Positions 33,569 through 42,209 of a stretch of 57,002 nucleotides of DNA are shown piece after piece; within the stretch, counting starts at the first letter, position 1; each line of letters starts with the position of its first letter. The notes below the pieces were generated by a model, which saw nothing but the letters and a program-made list of their open reading frames with translations, made no database searches and was not told where the DNA came from. The DNA comes from Terriglobia bacterium (GTDB lineage: Bacteria > Acidobacteriota > Terriglobia > JAJPHL01), in assembly GCA_021325275.1 (NCBI GenBank), contig JAJPHL010000049.1, forward strand, positions 1 to 57,002. Direction: 5' to 3'. The translations under genes and the position numbers were made by a program.

Positions 33569-35452
33569 ATGCGAAAGCCAGGCGGCTTTCAGCCGATCGA
33601 AAACTACGGCGCGATCGGCAACATGCGATCGATCGCGCTGGTGAGTATCGAAGGCTCCATCGACTTTCTTTGCTTTCCGCATTTCGATTCCCCCACGATT
33701 TTTGCGGCGCTGCTCGATCCCGCGCGCGGCGGATCGTTCACGCTTCGTCCCGAACTCGAGGGGATGCGCACCAAGCAAATGTATCTGCCCGACACGAATA
33801 TTTTGTTGACGCGCTTTCTCTCCGACTCGGGCGTCGCCGAAGTCACCGACTTCATGCCGGTGGTCGCGAACGGCGGGAAGGGAAAGCCCGGCTACGGTCA
33901 TCACATCATCCGCATGGTGCGCGTCGTGAAGGGCCAAGTGCGATTCACGATGCGTTGCGCGCCGCGCTTCGACTACGGACGTGCCGTGCATCGCGCGCAC
34001 AAGATGAGTGACGCAATCTGTTTCGACCCGCGCGGCTCCGATCTTCCGGCGATGGCGCTGCACGCCACGTTTCCGCTGCATCTGGCCGGCGGCGATGCGC
34101 ACGCGACGTTCAAGCTGAACGCCGGGGAAACGGCGATGATCGCGTTCGGGCAGCTTGACGAAGAAGAGACCACGCCGGGTGCAGTGCTCGAGCACGAGCG
34201 CGTGGAACAGCACTTCCGCGAGACATCGCAGTTCTGGCGCAATTGGATCGCGCAGTCGCGATACACGGGGCGCTGGCGCGAGATGGTCAATCGATCCGCG
34301 CTGGTGCTGAAAATGTTGTGCAGCGCCGAGCACGGATCGCTGATCGCCGCCGCGACCTTTGGCCTTCCCGAACATCTCGGCGGCGAACGCAATTGGGACT
34401 ATCGCTACACCTGGCTGCGCGATTCCTCGTTCAGCATGTATGCGTTCATGCGTCTGGGACTCACCGACGAAATGCGCGCCTTCGCACACTGGATTCGCGA
34501 GCGAATCCGCGACGACGCCGTCCACGGTCCGCTGCAAGTGATGTATCGCGCCAACGGCGACCGGAAATTGAACGAGATCAAGCTCGAGTCACTTTGTGGC
34601 TATCATGGCTCGCGCCCGGTGCGCATCGGCAACGCCGCGTACAAACAACTTCAGCTCGATATTTACGGCGAGTTGATGGACGCCGTCTATCTCGCCAACA
34701 AATACGGCGACGGCCTTTCCTACGACGGCTTGCACAGCTTGCAGCGTATTCTCGATTGGCTCGCGAAAAACTGGAAGCGCGCCGACGAAGGGATTTGGGA
34801 AGTGCGTGGCGGACGGCGCCACTTCTTGCATTCGCGCCTGATGTGCTGGGTGGCGTTCGATCGCATGATCCGCTTATCCGAGAAGCGCTCGCTAGCCGGC
34901 CCCATCGACAAGTGGCGCCAGATTCGCGACACAATTTACCAGGACATCTTCAAGAATTACTGGAATCCCAAACTCAACGCGTTCGTGCAGTCGCGCGGCG
35001 GATCGCGGCTCGATGCCGCCGTGCTGCTGATGCCGCTGATGCGTTTCGTGAGTCCCGTGGATCGCCGCTGGCTTTCGACACTCGATGCCATCGAGAAAAC
35101 GCTGACCGAAGACGCGCTGGTTTATCGCTATGATCCCGAACCGAAGAGCCGCCGCCGCAAAGGCGCGCGATCCCCCGTCGATGGACTGCGCGGCGCGGAG
35201 GGCAGTTTTACAGCGTGTTCATTTTGGTTTGTCGAATGCTTGGCCCGCGCGCATCAAACGGAAAAGGCGCGCTTGTTGTTCGACAAAATGCTCGGATACG
35301 CGAATCACCTGGGGCTTTACTCGGAGCAAGTCGGGTCGGGCGGCGAGCATCTGGGAAATTTTCCGCAGGCCTTCACGCATTTGGCGTTGATCAGCGCGGC
35401 AACGTATCTCGATCGCGCGCTTTCGGGCGCCGATCACAGCACGTGGCGATAG
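33569..35452 (+). CDS. glycoside hydrolase family 15 (glucoamylase/trehalase-like)
   Basis: A 627-residue protein without a signal peptide. The N-terminal part (PIENYGAIGNMRSIALVS, GSIDFLCFPHFDSPTIFAALLD) is the super-sandwich domain typical of bacterial GH15. The catalytic (alpha/alpha)6 barrel from about residue 235 includes the family marker NWDYRYTWLRDSSFSMYAF, GYHGSRPVRIGNAAY and, near the end, ADAVLLMP-like and EGSFTACSFWFVECLA stretches carrying the general acid/base region. GH15 enzymes release glucose from starch-type glucans or split trehalose, both plausible for cytoplasmic glycogen/trehalose turnover. Length agrees with the family. It is divergent from the FkbM gene. Confidence 0.92.
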   Translation: MRKPGGFQPIENYGAIGNMRSIALVSIEGSIDFLCFPHFDSPTIFAALLDPARGGSFTLRPELEGMRTKQMYLPDTNILLTRFLSDSGVAEVTDFMPVVANGGKGKPGYGHHIIRMVRVVKGQVRFTMRCAPRFDYGRAVHRAHKMSDAICFDPRGSDLPAMALHATFPLHLAGGDAHATFKLNAGETAMIAFGQLDEEETTPGAVLEHERVEQHFRETSQFWRNWIAQSRYTGRWREMVNRSALVLKMLCSAEHGSLIAAATFGLPEHLGGERNWDYRYTWLRDSSFSMYAFMRLGLTDEMRAFAHWIRERIRDDAVHGPLQVMYRANGDRKLNEIKLESLCGYHGSRPVRIGNAAYKQLQLDIYGELMDAVYLANKYGDGLSYDGLHSLQRILDWLAKNWKRADEGIWEVRGGRRHFLHSRLMCWVAFDRMIRLSEKRSLAGPIDKWRQIRDTIYQDIFKNYWNPKLNAFVQSRGGSRLDAAVLLMPLMRFVSPVDRRWLSTLDAIEKTLTEDALVYRYDPEPKSRRRKGARSPVDGLRGAEGSFTACSFWFVECLARAHQTEKARLLFDKMLGYANHLGLYSEQVGSGGEHLGNFPQAFTHLALISAATYLDRALSGADHSTWR

Positions 35453-35495
35453 TCTTGGCGCGGCGGCAAGCCACCGCACTCCCAAAGGGCCGTGA

Positions 35496-38108
35496 TTATT
35501 TCGCGCGCGCGGCGGCCAGTCCTGCTTCGGCGCGCGCTAAATCTGCTTGAATCGGTTTGTTGGCGGGATCATTCTTGGCGGCGGTCGCCGCGACGTCGCG
35601 TGCTCGCGTGTAATCTTCCCGCGCGCCGGAAAGATCGCCCAATTTTATCTGCGCGTCGCCGGCGGCCATCAGCGCGCGTCCACAGTGCGTTTCCGTGTAG
35701 GCATCGGATTTCACTGCGCCGCATAAGATGGCCACGCCGCGCGTGGCTTGATCGAGTGCGCCCCGCGCGTCGTTCATCGCCAGCATCGTTTCGGACATCT
35801 TGCGAAAGCTGATTCCGACATCGGCGCGGAATTCGAAGCTGTTGGGATCGCGTTTCCTGAGGGCCTCGGCGATTTCCAGGGACTTCCTGTTGTGCGGAAG
35901 CGCCGTGCGCGGATCGTTGGCTTTGTTCAACGCCGACGCGTAGTGGTTTTCCGCCACCGACAAGCTGCGCGCGTACAGCGTGTTCTGCGGATCGACGGCA
36001 ATCAGTTTGTTCAAAATGTCCTCGGTGCGATCGAGGTAGGGAAGCGCCTTGTCGGTGTGGCCGGCGTTGTAGAGCAAGATCGCCACGCCGAGCAGCGATC
36101 CGGAGAGTTCGAATTGAGTGGTGGAATTGTTGGCGTTTCGTTGTGACGCTCGTTCGATGTAGTTCACGCTCTCTTCCATGTGTGCGGCGGCGTCGTCGGA
36201 ACGGCCAAGACTCGCTTCGGCTTGCGCGAGCGTCTGCAGGGTTTCGCCGCGCTGCCGCAGGACGCGCTCGTCGCCCGCGACGCGGCCATCGAGCTCGCGC
36301 GCAGTTTGTTCAGCGCGCTTGTAATACTCCAGCGACTCGGTACCGCGCCCGAGATTCTGCATGCCGCCGCCCCCGCCATACAGGTCGCCGAGTTCGCGCA
36401 GCGTTTCAATCAACGCGACCGCGGTATCGACGTCGCCGGGCTCGAGCGCCAAAGCCGCTTCGTTCAACTGGCGCGCGCGCTGAAAACTGGTTTCCGCGGT
36501 ATGCAGGTCGCCTGTGGCAAACAGCAGCGACGCCTGCACATCGTACGCCGCCGCCGCGGAACGCCGCGCTGCCACGCCGTGATCGCGTTTCAGCAATGCA
36601 TCCGCTACGGCCACGGCTTTGCGCGCACTGGCCAGCGCGCCCGCGGTGTCGCCGAGATTTCCCTGGTAACTGTTGCCTTGTACGTTGCCGATGCGTACGT
36701 ACGCGTCGACAAGTTCGCGCTGGAGTTCCGGATCGTCGGCTTCTTTCGCGAGACTATCGAGATAGGTCAGCGCATCTTTCACGAGGCGGGCGCGCACCGG
36801 CGTGGACCCCGGCAGCGGCTCGATGGCGTCGTGATAATCGAAGACCACGGCGTGCGCCAGGCGGCGCACTTCGTTGAAGCGCCGCTCGGCGCGCGCGCGC
36901 GCTTGGCTGACGAGCACGAGTCCCGTGGCCATGGTGATAAAAACGGCCGCCGCCGCCGCGACCGCGATCTTGTTGCGGCGCACAAACTTTGCCGCGACGT
37001 AGGAGAACGATTGCCCACGCGCCAACACCGGCAGGCCCTCGAGATAATTGCGAATGTCTTCGGAGAATTGATCCGCCGATGCGTATCTCTTTGATGGTTC
37101 CTTACTGAGGGCTTTCAAAAGGATGTTTTCCACGTCGCCGCGCAGCTCGCGATTGCGCTCGCTCGGCTTTACGGGATCTTCCTCACAAACGGCGCGCATC
37201 AACTCGTGGGTGGCGCGCTGCGGATCGCGATACGGCGAGTGTCCGGTGAGCAGTTCGTAGAAAACCACGCCGAGCGAATAAATGTCGCTGGCGGTGGTGA
37301 CATTTTCTCCGCGCACTTGCTCGGGACTCGCGTAACGCACGGTCATCAGACGCATCCCCGCTTCGGTGGGCGGAAACGCGGCCTCGCTGGAGTCCGGCGC
37401 GGGTTCGAAAACTTTGGCCAGTCCGAAATCGAGAAGTTTTGGCGTGCCGTCGGCGGTCACCAAAATATTTCCCGGCTTTAAGTCGCGATGGATCACCATG
37501 CGTTGATGCGCGTAATGGACCGCCGCGCAAATTTGTCGCGCCAGCACGAGGCGATCGTCGATCCTCAGGTGATTGGCGTTCGCGTACGCCGCCGGCGTGA
37601 CGCCTTCGATAAACTCCATCACCAGATACGGCATGCCCTCGCGATCGGCGCCGCCATCAAGCAATCGCGCGATGTTGGGATGTTCGAGATTCGCGAGAAT
37701 CTGGCGTTCAGAGCGGAAGCGCGTTGTGATTTGATCGGCGTCGAGGCCGCGCTTGATGCGTTTCAGCGCGACGTTCTTCTCGTATTGAGTATCGGCGCGC
37801 ACGGCGCGATAGACCTTGCCCATTCCGCCGGCGCCAATCACCGCGGTAATGCGATACGCGCCGACCATTTCTCCGATTGCAGGATCGGTCACGGGATTCG
37901 AGCGCGATGCTTCCCTGGTTTCCATCGCGGCGTTTTCCAGCGCCGTGCGTTGCCACGCCAAATCCTGTGACGCCGCTTCATCGGCGGCCAGCAGCGCGCG
38001 GAGTTCCGAAAGCGCTTCGGTGTCGCCGGCGCATTGTTCGCGCAAGAACTTTTCGCGCACCTCGCCTTCGAGCGTTACGGCGCGATCGAAAAGTTCATTC
38101 AGGTCCAT
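35496..38108 (-). CDS. Ser/Thr protein kinase with TM helix and TPR-type C-terminal region
   Basis: An 870-residue Hanks-type kinase. Kinase domain at about 85-345: glycine loop GAGGMGKVY (92-100), Lys116 in VALKRIKRG, catalytic HRDLKPGN (207-214) with Asp209, and DFG at 227-229. One TM helix near 385-405 (KIAVAAAAAVFITMATGLVLV) separates it from a long helical extracytoplasmic region with TPR-like repeats to the end. Residues 1-80 are a helical N-terminal segment common in acidobacterial kinases that pair with ECF sigma factors. It starts 13 bases after the ECF sigma gene, so sigma factor and kinase form one operon; kinase control of the sigma factor is the usual proposal for such pairs. Confidence 0.93.
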   Translation of the reverse strand: MDLNELFDRAVTLEGEVREKFLREQCAGDTEALSELRALLAADEAASQDLAWQRTALENAAMETREASRSNPVTDPAIGEMVGAYRITAVIGAGGMGKVYRAVRADTQYEKNVALKRIKRGLDADQITTRFRSERQILANLEHPNIARLLDGGADREGMPYLVMEFIEGVTPAAYANANHLRIDDRLVLARQICAAVHYAHQRMVIHRDLKPGNILVTADGTPKLLDFGLAKVFEPAPDSSEAAFPPTEAGMRLMTVRYASPEQVRGENVTTASDIYSLGVVFYELLTGHSPYRDPQRATHELMRAVCEEDPVKPSERNRELRGDVENILLKALSKEPSKRYASADQFSEDIRNYLEGLPVLARGQSFSYVAAKFVRRNKIAVAAAAAVFITMATGLVLVSQARARAERRFNEVRRLAHAVVFDYHDAIEPLPGSTPVRARLVKDALTYLDSLAKEADDPELQRELVDAYVRIGNVQGNSYQGNLGDTAGALASARKAVAVADALLKRDHGVAARRSAAAAYDVQASLLFATGDLHTAETSFQRARQLNEAALALEPGDVDTAVALIETLRELGDLYGGGGGMQNLGRGTESLEYYKRAEQTARELDGRVAGDERVLRQRGETLQTLAQAEASLGRSDDAAAHMEESVNYIERASQRNANNSTTQFELSGSLLGVAILLYNAGHTDKALPYLDRTEDILNKLIAVDPQNTLYARSLSVAENHYASALNKANDPRTALPHNRKSLEIAEALRKRDPNSFEFRADVGISFRKMSETMLAMNDARGALDQATRGVAILCGAVKSDAYTETHCGRALMAAGDAQIKLGDLSGAREDYTRARDVAATAAKNDPANKPIQADLARAEAGLAAARAK

Positions 38109-38121
38109 GAACGGTGGAAAT

Positions 38122-38685
38122 CTAGATGGCGGTTTGCAACTTGTCCTGCAGATACGCCCGCGCGAATCGCCAATCGCGCTCCACGGTGGCCAGTGATAAT
38201 TCCATGGCCTTGGCGATCTCCGGGAACTCGAGTCCGCCGAAGAAGCGCAGCACGACGACTTGCGCGTTGCGCGGATAGCGCGCCGACATGCGATCGAGCG
38301 CCTGATCGACCGCCAGAATATCGATGACCGGCGGATTGGGCGGCGCGGGCGGCTCGATACCGCCGGAATCGCGCTTGGCGGCGCGGCGCGCGCGCGCGTG
38401 ATCCACCAGAATGCGGCGCATCATTTGCGCCACGACTGCGATGAACTGGCCGCGGCCTTTCCAGTCGAAGTCGCGCACCGCGGCTACTCGCAAGTACGCC
38501 TCGTGCACCAGTGCGGTGGGCTGCAGCGTGTCGGCGTTCGACTCGCCGGACAAATAGTAAGCGGCCAGGCGTCGCAGATCGCGATAAACCAATTCGGTTA
38601 CACGTTCCAGCGCCTGGTCGTCACCGGCTTGCCAAAGCCGCAGCCATTCTGTGACGCTTTCCTCAAGCTCCATTGATACGGCCAT
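38122..38685 (-). CDS. ECF sigma factor (acidobacterial TIGR02999-like group)
   Basis: A 187-residue sigma factor. Region 2 lies at about 20-100: AYYLSGESNADTLQPTALVHEAYLR, then the FIAVVAQMMRRILVDHARARRAAKR stretch that is diagnostic of the ECF group often found with Ser/Thr kinases. Region 4 is near 130-180 (RYPRNAQVVVLRFFGGLEFPEIAKAMELS and WRFARAYLQDKL). It precedes the kinase gene by 13 bases. No anti-sigma factor is encoded here, consistent with regulation by the linked kinase. Its target promoters cannot be deduced. Confidence 0.92.
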   Translation of the reverse strand: MAVSMELEESVTEWLRLWQAGDDQALERVTELVYRDLRRLAAYYLSGESNADTLQPTALVHEAYLRVAAVRDFDWKGRGQFIAVVAQMMRRILVDHARARRAAKRDSGGIEPPAPPNPPVIDILAVDQALDRMSARYPRNAQVVVLRFFGGLEFPEIAKAMELSLATVERDWRFARAYLQDKLQTAI

Positions 38686-38779
38686 TGTAACCGGACGCGG
38701 GCGTTGACGCTAGGTTCGCTGCGAAAAGGCCCAGGGTCGTCGGGGCCGCCGGCTCGCCGCTGATCGGGTTGACAACTGG

Positions 38780-41161
38780 TCACTCGTGACGCAGCGCGAT
38801 CACCGGCTCCACGCGCGCGGCGCGTCGCGCCGGAATGAAGCACGCCGCCATCGCGACAATCGCCAGCAGCGCGGCGACCAATCCAAGCGTCGCGGCATCG
38901 TTCGGCTCTACGCCGAACAGCAAACTTTCGAGCGATTTTCCGAGCGCCAGCGTCGCACCGATGCCGATCACCACGCCGCCCGCGGCCAAGCGCATTCCTT
39001 GAGTGGCGACCAGACGCAAAACGTCGGCAACGCGCGCGCCCAGGGCCATGCGAATGCCGATCTCGCGGCTGCGTTGCGCCACCGAATACGACATCACGCC
39101 GTAAATCCCCACCGCCGCCAGCGCCAACGCGACGCCCGCGAAAATCGCGAAGAGGCGCATCTGGAAAAGGCGCGTACTGGAATTGGTTTCAAAAACCTTT
39201 TCCATCGTGCGAATGTCGTAGACCGGCTGATCTTTGTCGATCGCCAGAACGGCTTCGCGCACGCTCGGCCCGAGCGGCGTTAGGTCGCCTGTGCCGCGAA
39301 TCACCAGCGCCATTGAGTTGCGATTCGCGTTTTCTCCGAAGCAGGAATAGATTTCCGGCATCGGCGGCACTTCGAGTCCATGCTGCCGGACATCTCCGAC
39401 GATGCCGACCACGTCCGTGCGGTTCGTTCCGTTCAAGATTCCGCCATGCAGCGCGCTCTTTCCCGGCCAGAAGCGCCGCGCCATCGTTTCGTTGATCACC
39501 GCGACGAACGCGCCCTTCACCTCATCCTGTTTTTCGCAAACGCGCCCTTGCTTCACTGGGATTCCCATGGTGCGGAAATAATCCGGTGTGACGGTGGAGA
39601 ATTCGACAAGAGGTCCGGTCCATGTCTTGCCGTCCGTCGCTTGTCCTTCGATCTTCACCGTTCCGTTGTTGCCGCCCAGCAGCGGAAGTTTCGAAGTGAT
39701 CGCCGCGCTCTCCACGCCGGGGAGCGCGGAGACGCGTTGCAACAAAGAACGATAGAACGCCAGGCGGCTGTCGAGGTTGTATTTCGTACCCGGCAGGGAG
39801 ATGAACATCGTGAGCACGCGCGTGGTGTCGAATCCCAGATCGAGCGCCGAGAGCCGCATGAAACTTTTCACCATCAATCCCGATCCGGCGAGCAGCACCA
39901 TCGACAACGCCAGTTCCGCAACGACCAACGCGGCGCGCAAACGATTTCCCGCGGCGCCTGCGCCCGCGCGTCCGCCTTCCTTCAACGTTTCGTTCAAATT
40001 CGGCCGCTGCAAGGCGGGCGCCAGGCCAAACAGAATTCCCGTGACAAAGGAAACCAGCACGGTGAAGCCGAGAACCGCATTGTTCACGTCGACTTCTTTG
40101 AGTCGCGGAAGATTCGTTCCCGTGGTGGTTCGCAGCACGTTCACGCCCCAATACGCGAGGAGCAATCCCAACGCGCCGCCGGCCAGCGAGAGAATCACGC
40201 TTTCGACGAGAAGCTGTCGCACTAATCGCCAACGCGACGCGCCGAGCGCGCTGCGCACGGCCATCTCGCGGCTGCGCGCCGACGCGCGCACCAGCAGCAG
40301 ATTCGCTACATTCGCGCACGCGATCAACAGCACGAACGCGACCGCGCCGAGCATCGCCAGCAGCACGGGACGCACCGTGCCCACTTGGCGCTCGAGCATC
40401 GGAACGGCGCGCGCGCCGATGTCGGTGTTTGGTCCCGGAAATTGCTGTTCGAGTTGCTTGGCGATCACTTGGATGTCGCCTTCGGCTTGCGCGACAGCGA
40501 CGCCGGGCTTGAGTCGCGCGACCACTTGATAGGAGTGGCTGCCGCGCGTCTTGCGAAGCTCGTCCACGTTAGCGGGCGTCCACAGATCGGCGACCGGCAC
40601 GGCCTGAAATTCCGCCGGCATCACGCCGATGATTTGGTAGCTTTCGCCGTCGAGCGACAGCGCGCGGCCCACGGCGGTGGGATCGCCGCCGAAATGCTGT
40701 TGCCAAAACGCGTGACTGACGATGGCGACATGGTCGCGCCCCGATTCCTCTTCTTCCGCGGCAAAATCGCGGCCGATGAACGGCGACACGCCGAGGATCG
40801 AGAACATTTGCGGACTGACAACGCCTTTGAGGACGCGCGTGGGCTGGTCGAATCCCGTGAGATTTGCGGGCGGCGTGAGATACAAGGCCATCGCGGTGAA
40901 GGAATGGTTGCGCTCGCGCCAATCGAGAAAATCGGCGCCGCAAAGGGGCGCGAAGGGAAGCTGCGGCTCGGTCTCAAAGAGCCGCACCAGCGCGTCGGGA
41001 TCGCGATAAGGCAGTGGCCGGATCAACACCGAGTTCACGACGCTGAAGATGGCGGTGTTTGCGCCGATCCCGAGCGCCAGCGCGATCAACGCGACAGCGG
41101 TGAACCCCGGCGATTTTGCCAAAACGCGGAACGCGTAACGAATGTCACGAAGCATGGTCAA
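38780..41161 (-). CDS. ADOP-type duplicated FtsX/MacB permease
   Basis: A 793-residue membrane protein with the acidobacterial duplicated orphan permease layout: two MacB_PCD/FtsX halves in tandem. The N-terminus MLRDIRYAFRVLAKSPGFT and the first TM (ALIALALGIGANTAIFSVVN) are the family's signature. Three TM helices follow near residues 270-380, a linker TM near 420-440, a second periplasmic domain, and three final TM helices from about 680 ending in IPARRAARVEPVIALRHE. No ATPase is adjacent, as usual for ADOPs, so the energy source is unknown. It is one of two orphan permeases in the window. A 95-base gap separates it from the ECF sigma gene ahead on the same strand. Confidence 0.92.
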   Translation of the reverse strand: MTMLRDIRYAFRVLAKSPGFTAVALIALALGIGANTAIFSVVNSVLIRPLPYRDPDALVRLFETEPQLPFAPLCGADFLDWRERNHSFTAMALYLTPPANLTGFDQPTRVLKGVVSPQMFSILGVSPFIGRDFAAEEEESGRDHVAIVSHAFWQQHFGGDPTAVGRALSLDGESYQIIGVMPAEFQAVPVADLWTPANVDELRKTRGSHSYQVVARLKPGVAVAQAEGDIQVIAKQLEQQFPGPNTDIGARAVPMLERQVGTVRPVLLAMLGAVAFVLLIACANVANLLLVRASARSREMAVRSALGASRWRLVRQLLVESVILSLAGGALGLLLAYWGVNVLRTTTGTNLPRLKEVDVNNAVLGFTVLVSFVTGILFGLAPALQRPNLNETLKEGGRAGAGAAGNRLRAALVVAELALSMVLLAGSGLMVKSFMRLSALDLGFDTTRVLTMFISLPGTKYNLDSRLAFYRSLLQRVSALPGVESAAITSKLPLLGGNNGTVKIEGQATDGKTWTGPLVEFSTVTPDYFRTMGIPVKQGRVCEKQDEVKGAFVAVINETMARRFWPGKSALHGGILNGTNRTDVVGIVGDVRQHGLEVPPMPEIYSCFGENANRNSMALVIRGTGDLTPLGPSVREAVLAIDKDQPVYDIRTMEKVFETNSSTRLFQMRLFAIFAGVALALAAVGIYGVMSYSVAQRSREIGIRMALGARVADVLRLVATQGMRLAAGGVVIGIGATLALGKSLESLLFGVEPNDAATLGLVAALLAIVAMAACFIPARRAARVEPVIALRHE

Positions 41162-41303
41162 CCCCCTACGTCGTGAGACGGAGGGAGTCGCGAATGGTTA
41201 GCGGGCTGTTAGCGTGCGCAATTCATCTTCGTCTAGAAGCGCCGCGTACAAGTCGAAAAGTGCTACTCTAGCGGCATTCCAACTTGCAGCTTGGAGGCTG
41301 GGC

Positions 41304-42209
41304 TTGCCACAAAATCACGCCAAGCTTTGGGAGTACGCCGACGCCGGACTCTGGCTGGGCGATGCCGCCGGGAAATGCATTGCCATCAATCCGGCGCTCC
41401 GGCGACTCCTGAACAATCTCGCGGCCGCCGATTTTGCCACGCTCACCTCCGGCGACCTCGCGCTCGCCAAAGCGTACCGGGAGCTCCGCCGCGATTCGCC
41501 CGTCACCGTGCGGCTCACAATTGGAGGGGGCTCGCGGCGCGCGCATCCCGTGCGAATCACACTCGCGCGACTCCCGAATCACCGCGTGCTCATCACGTTT
41601 TTCGACGCCGCGCACGAAACCGCCGCTCAGCACGATCTCGACGCGGTTGCGCAAGCCTTCGCCTCCGGTGTCGGCGAGCATTTGCTCGAAGGACTCGTGT
41701 TGTCGCTCTCGCTCACAGTGCCCGCTGACTTTGTGTTCATCTCGCGCCTCGCGGGAAAAGCGCGCGACCATCTCCAGACCGTCGCGTTCGCCGAGGACGG
41801 CGTGCTGCAACCCAACCGCACGTATCCGCTGGCCGGCGCGCCCTGTGCCGATGTCATCCGAGTCAAAGGAATTAGCATCCATGAATCGCACGTGGCGCGA
41901 CGTTTTCCCGCCGACAAACTGTTGGTCAAGAGCGGCGCACAATCGTACGCGGGTGCGCCGCTCGCCGATTCCGTCGGGCGTGTGTTGGGATTGATGGCCG
42001 TGCTCGATCGCCGGCCGTTCGACGATCCCGCGCGCGTGGCGCGACTGCTGAAAATCTATGCCGCCAGGGCGGCGCTGGAGCTCGAGCGCATGGCCATCGA
42101 TCAGCGCGAGTTGCATCGCGCGAAATCGCGCGCATCGCTTACAGACGCAGCGCGGAAACCAAGACCTGGAAGCGCGATTTCTCGCGCAGTGGCCGCAAAA
42201 GAGGATTGA
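41304..42209 (+). CDS. PAS/GAF domain regulatory protein
   Basis: About 301 residues. The N-terminal LWEYADAGLWLGDAAGKCIAINPAL is a PAS-type sensor start; residues about 110-275 form a GAF-like domain (VAQAFASGVGEHLLEGLVLSLSL, SYAGAPLADSVGRVLGLMAVLD, ARAALELERM). No kinase, cyclase or HTH output is present, so it may act through a partner. A TTG at 41304 is chosen as start because GGAGG lies 6 bases upstream; the frame is open back to a GTG at 41214, but that part is Ser/Ala-rich and does not look like protein. Its last 71 bases overlap the TolB-like gene tail to tail. Confidence 0.65.
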   Translation: MPQNHAKLWEYADAGLWLGDAAGKCIAINPALRRLLNNLAAADFATLTSGDLALAKAYRELRRDSPVTVRLTIGGGSRRAHPVRITLARLPNHRVLITFFDAAHETAAQHDLDAVAQAFASGVGEHLLEGLVLSLSLTVPADFVFISRLAGKARDHLQTVAFAEDGVLQPNRTYPLAGAPCADVIRVKGISIHESHVARRFPADKLLVKSGAQSYAGAPLADSVGRVLGLMAVLDRRPFDDPARVARLLKIYAARAALELERMAIDQRELHRAKSRASLTDAARKPRPGSAISRAVAAKED

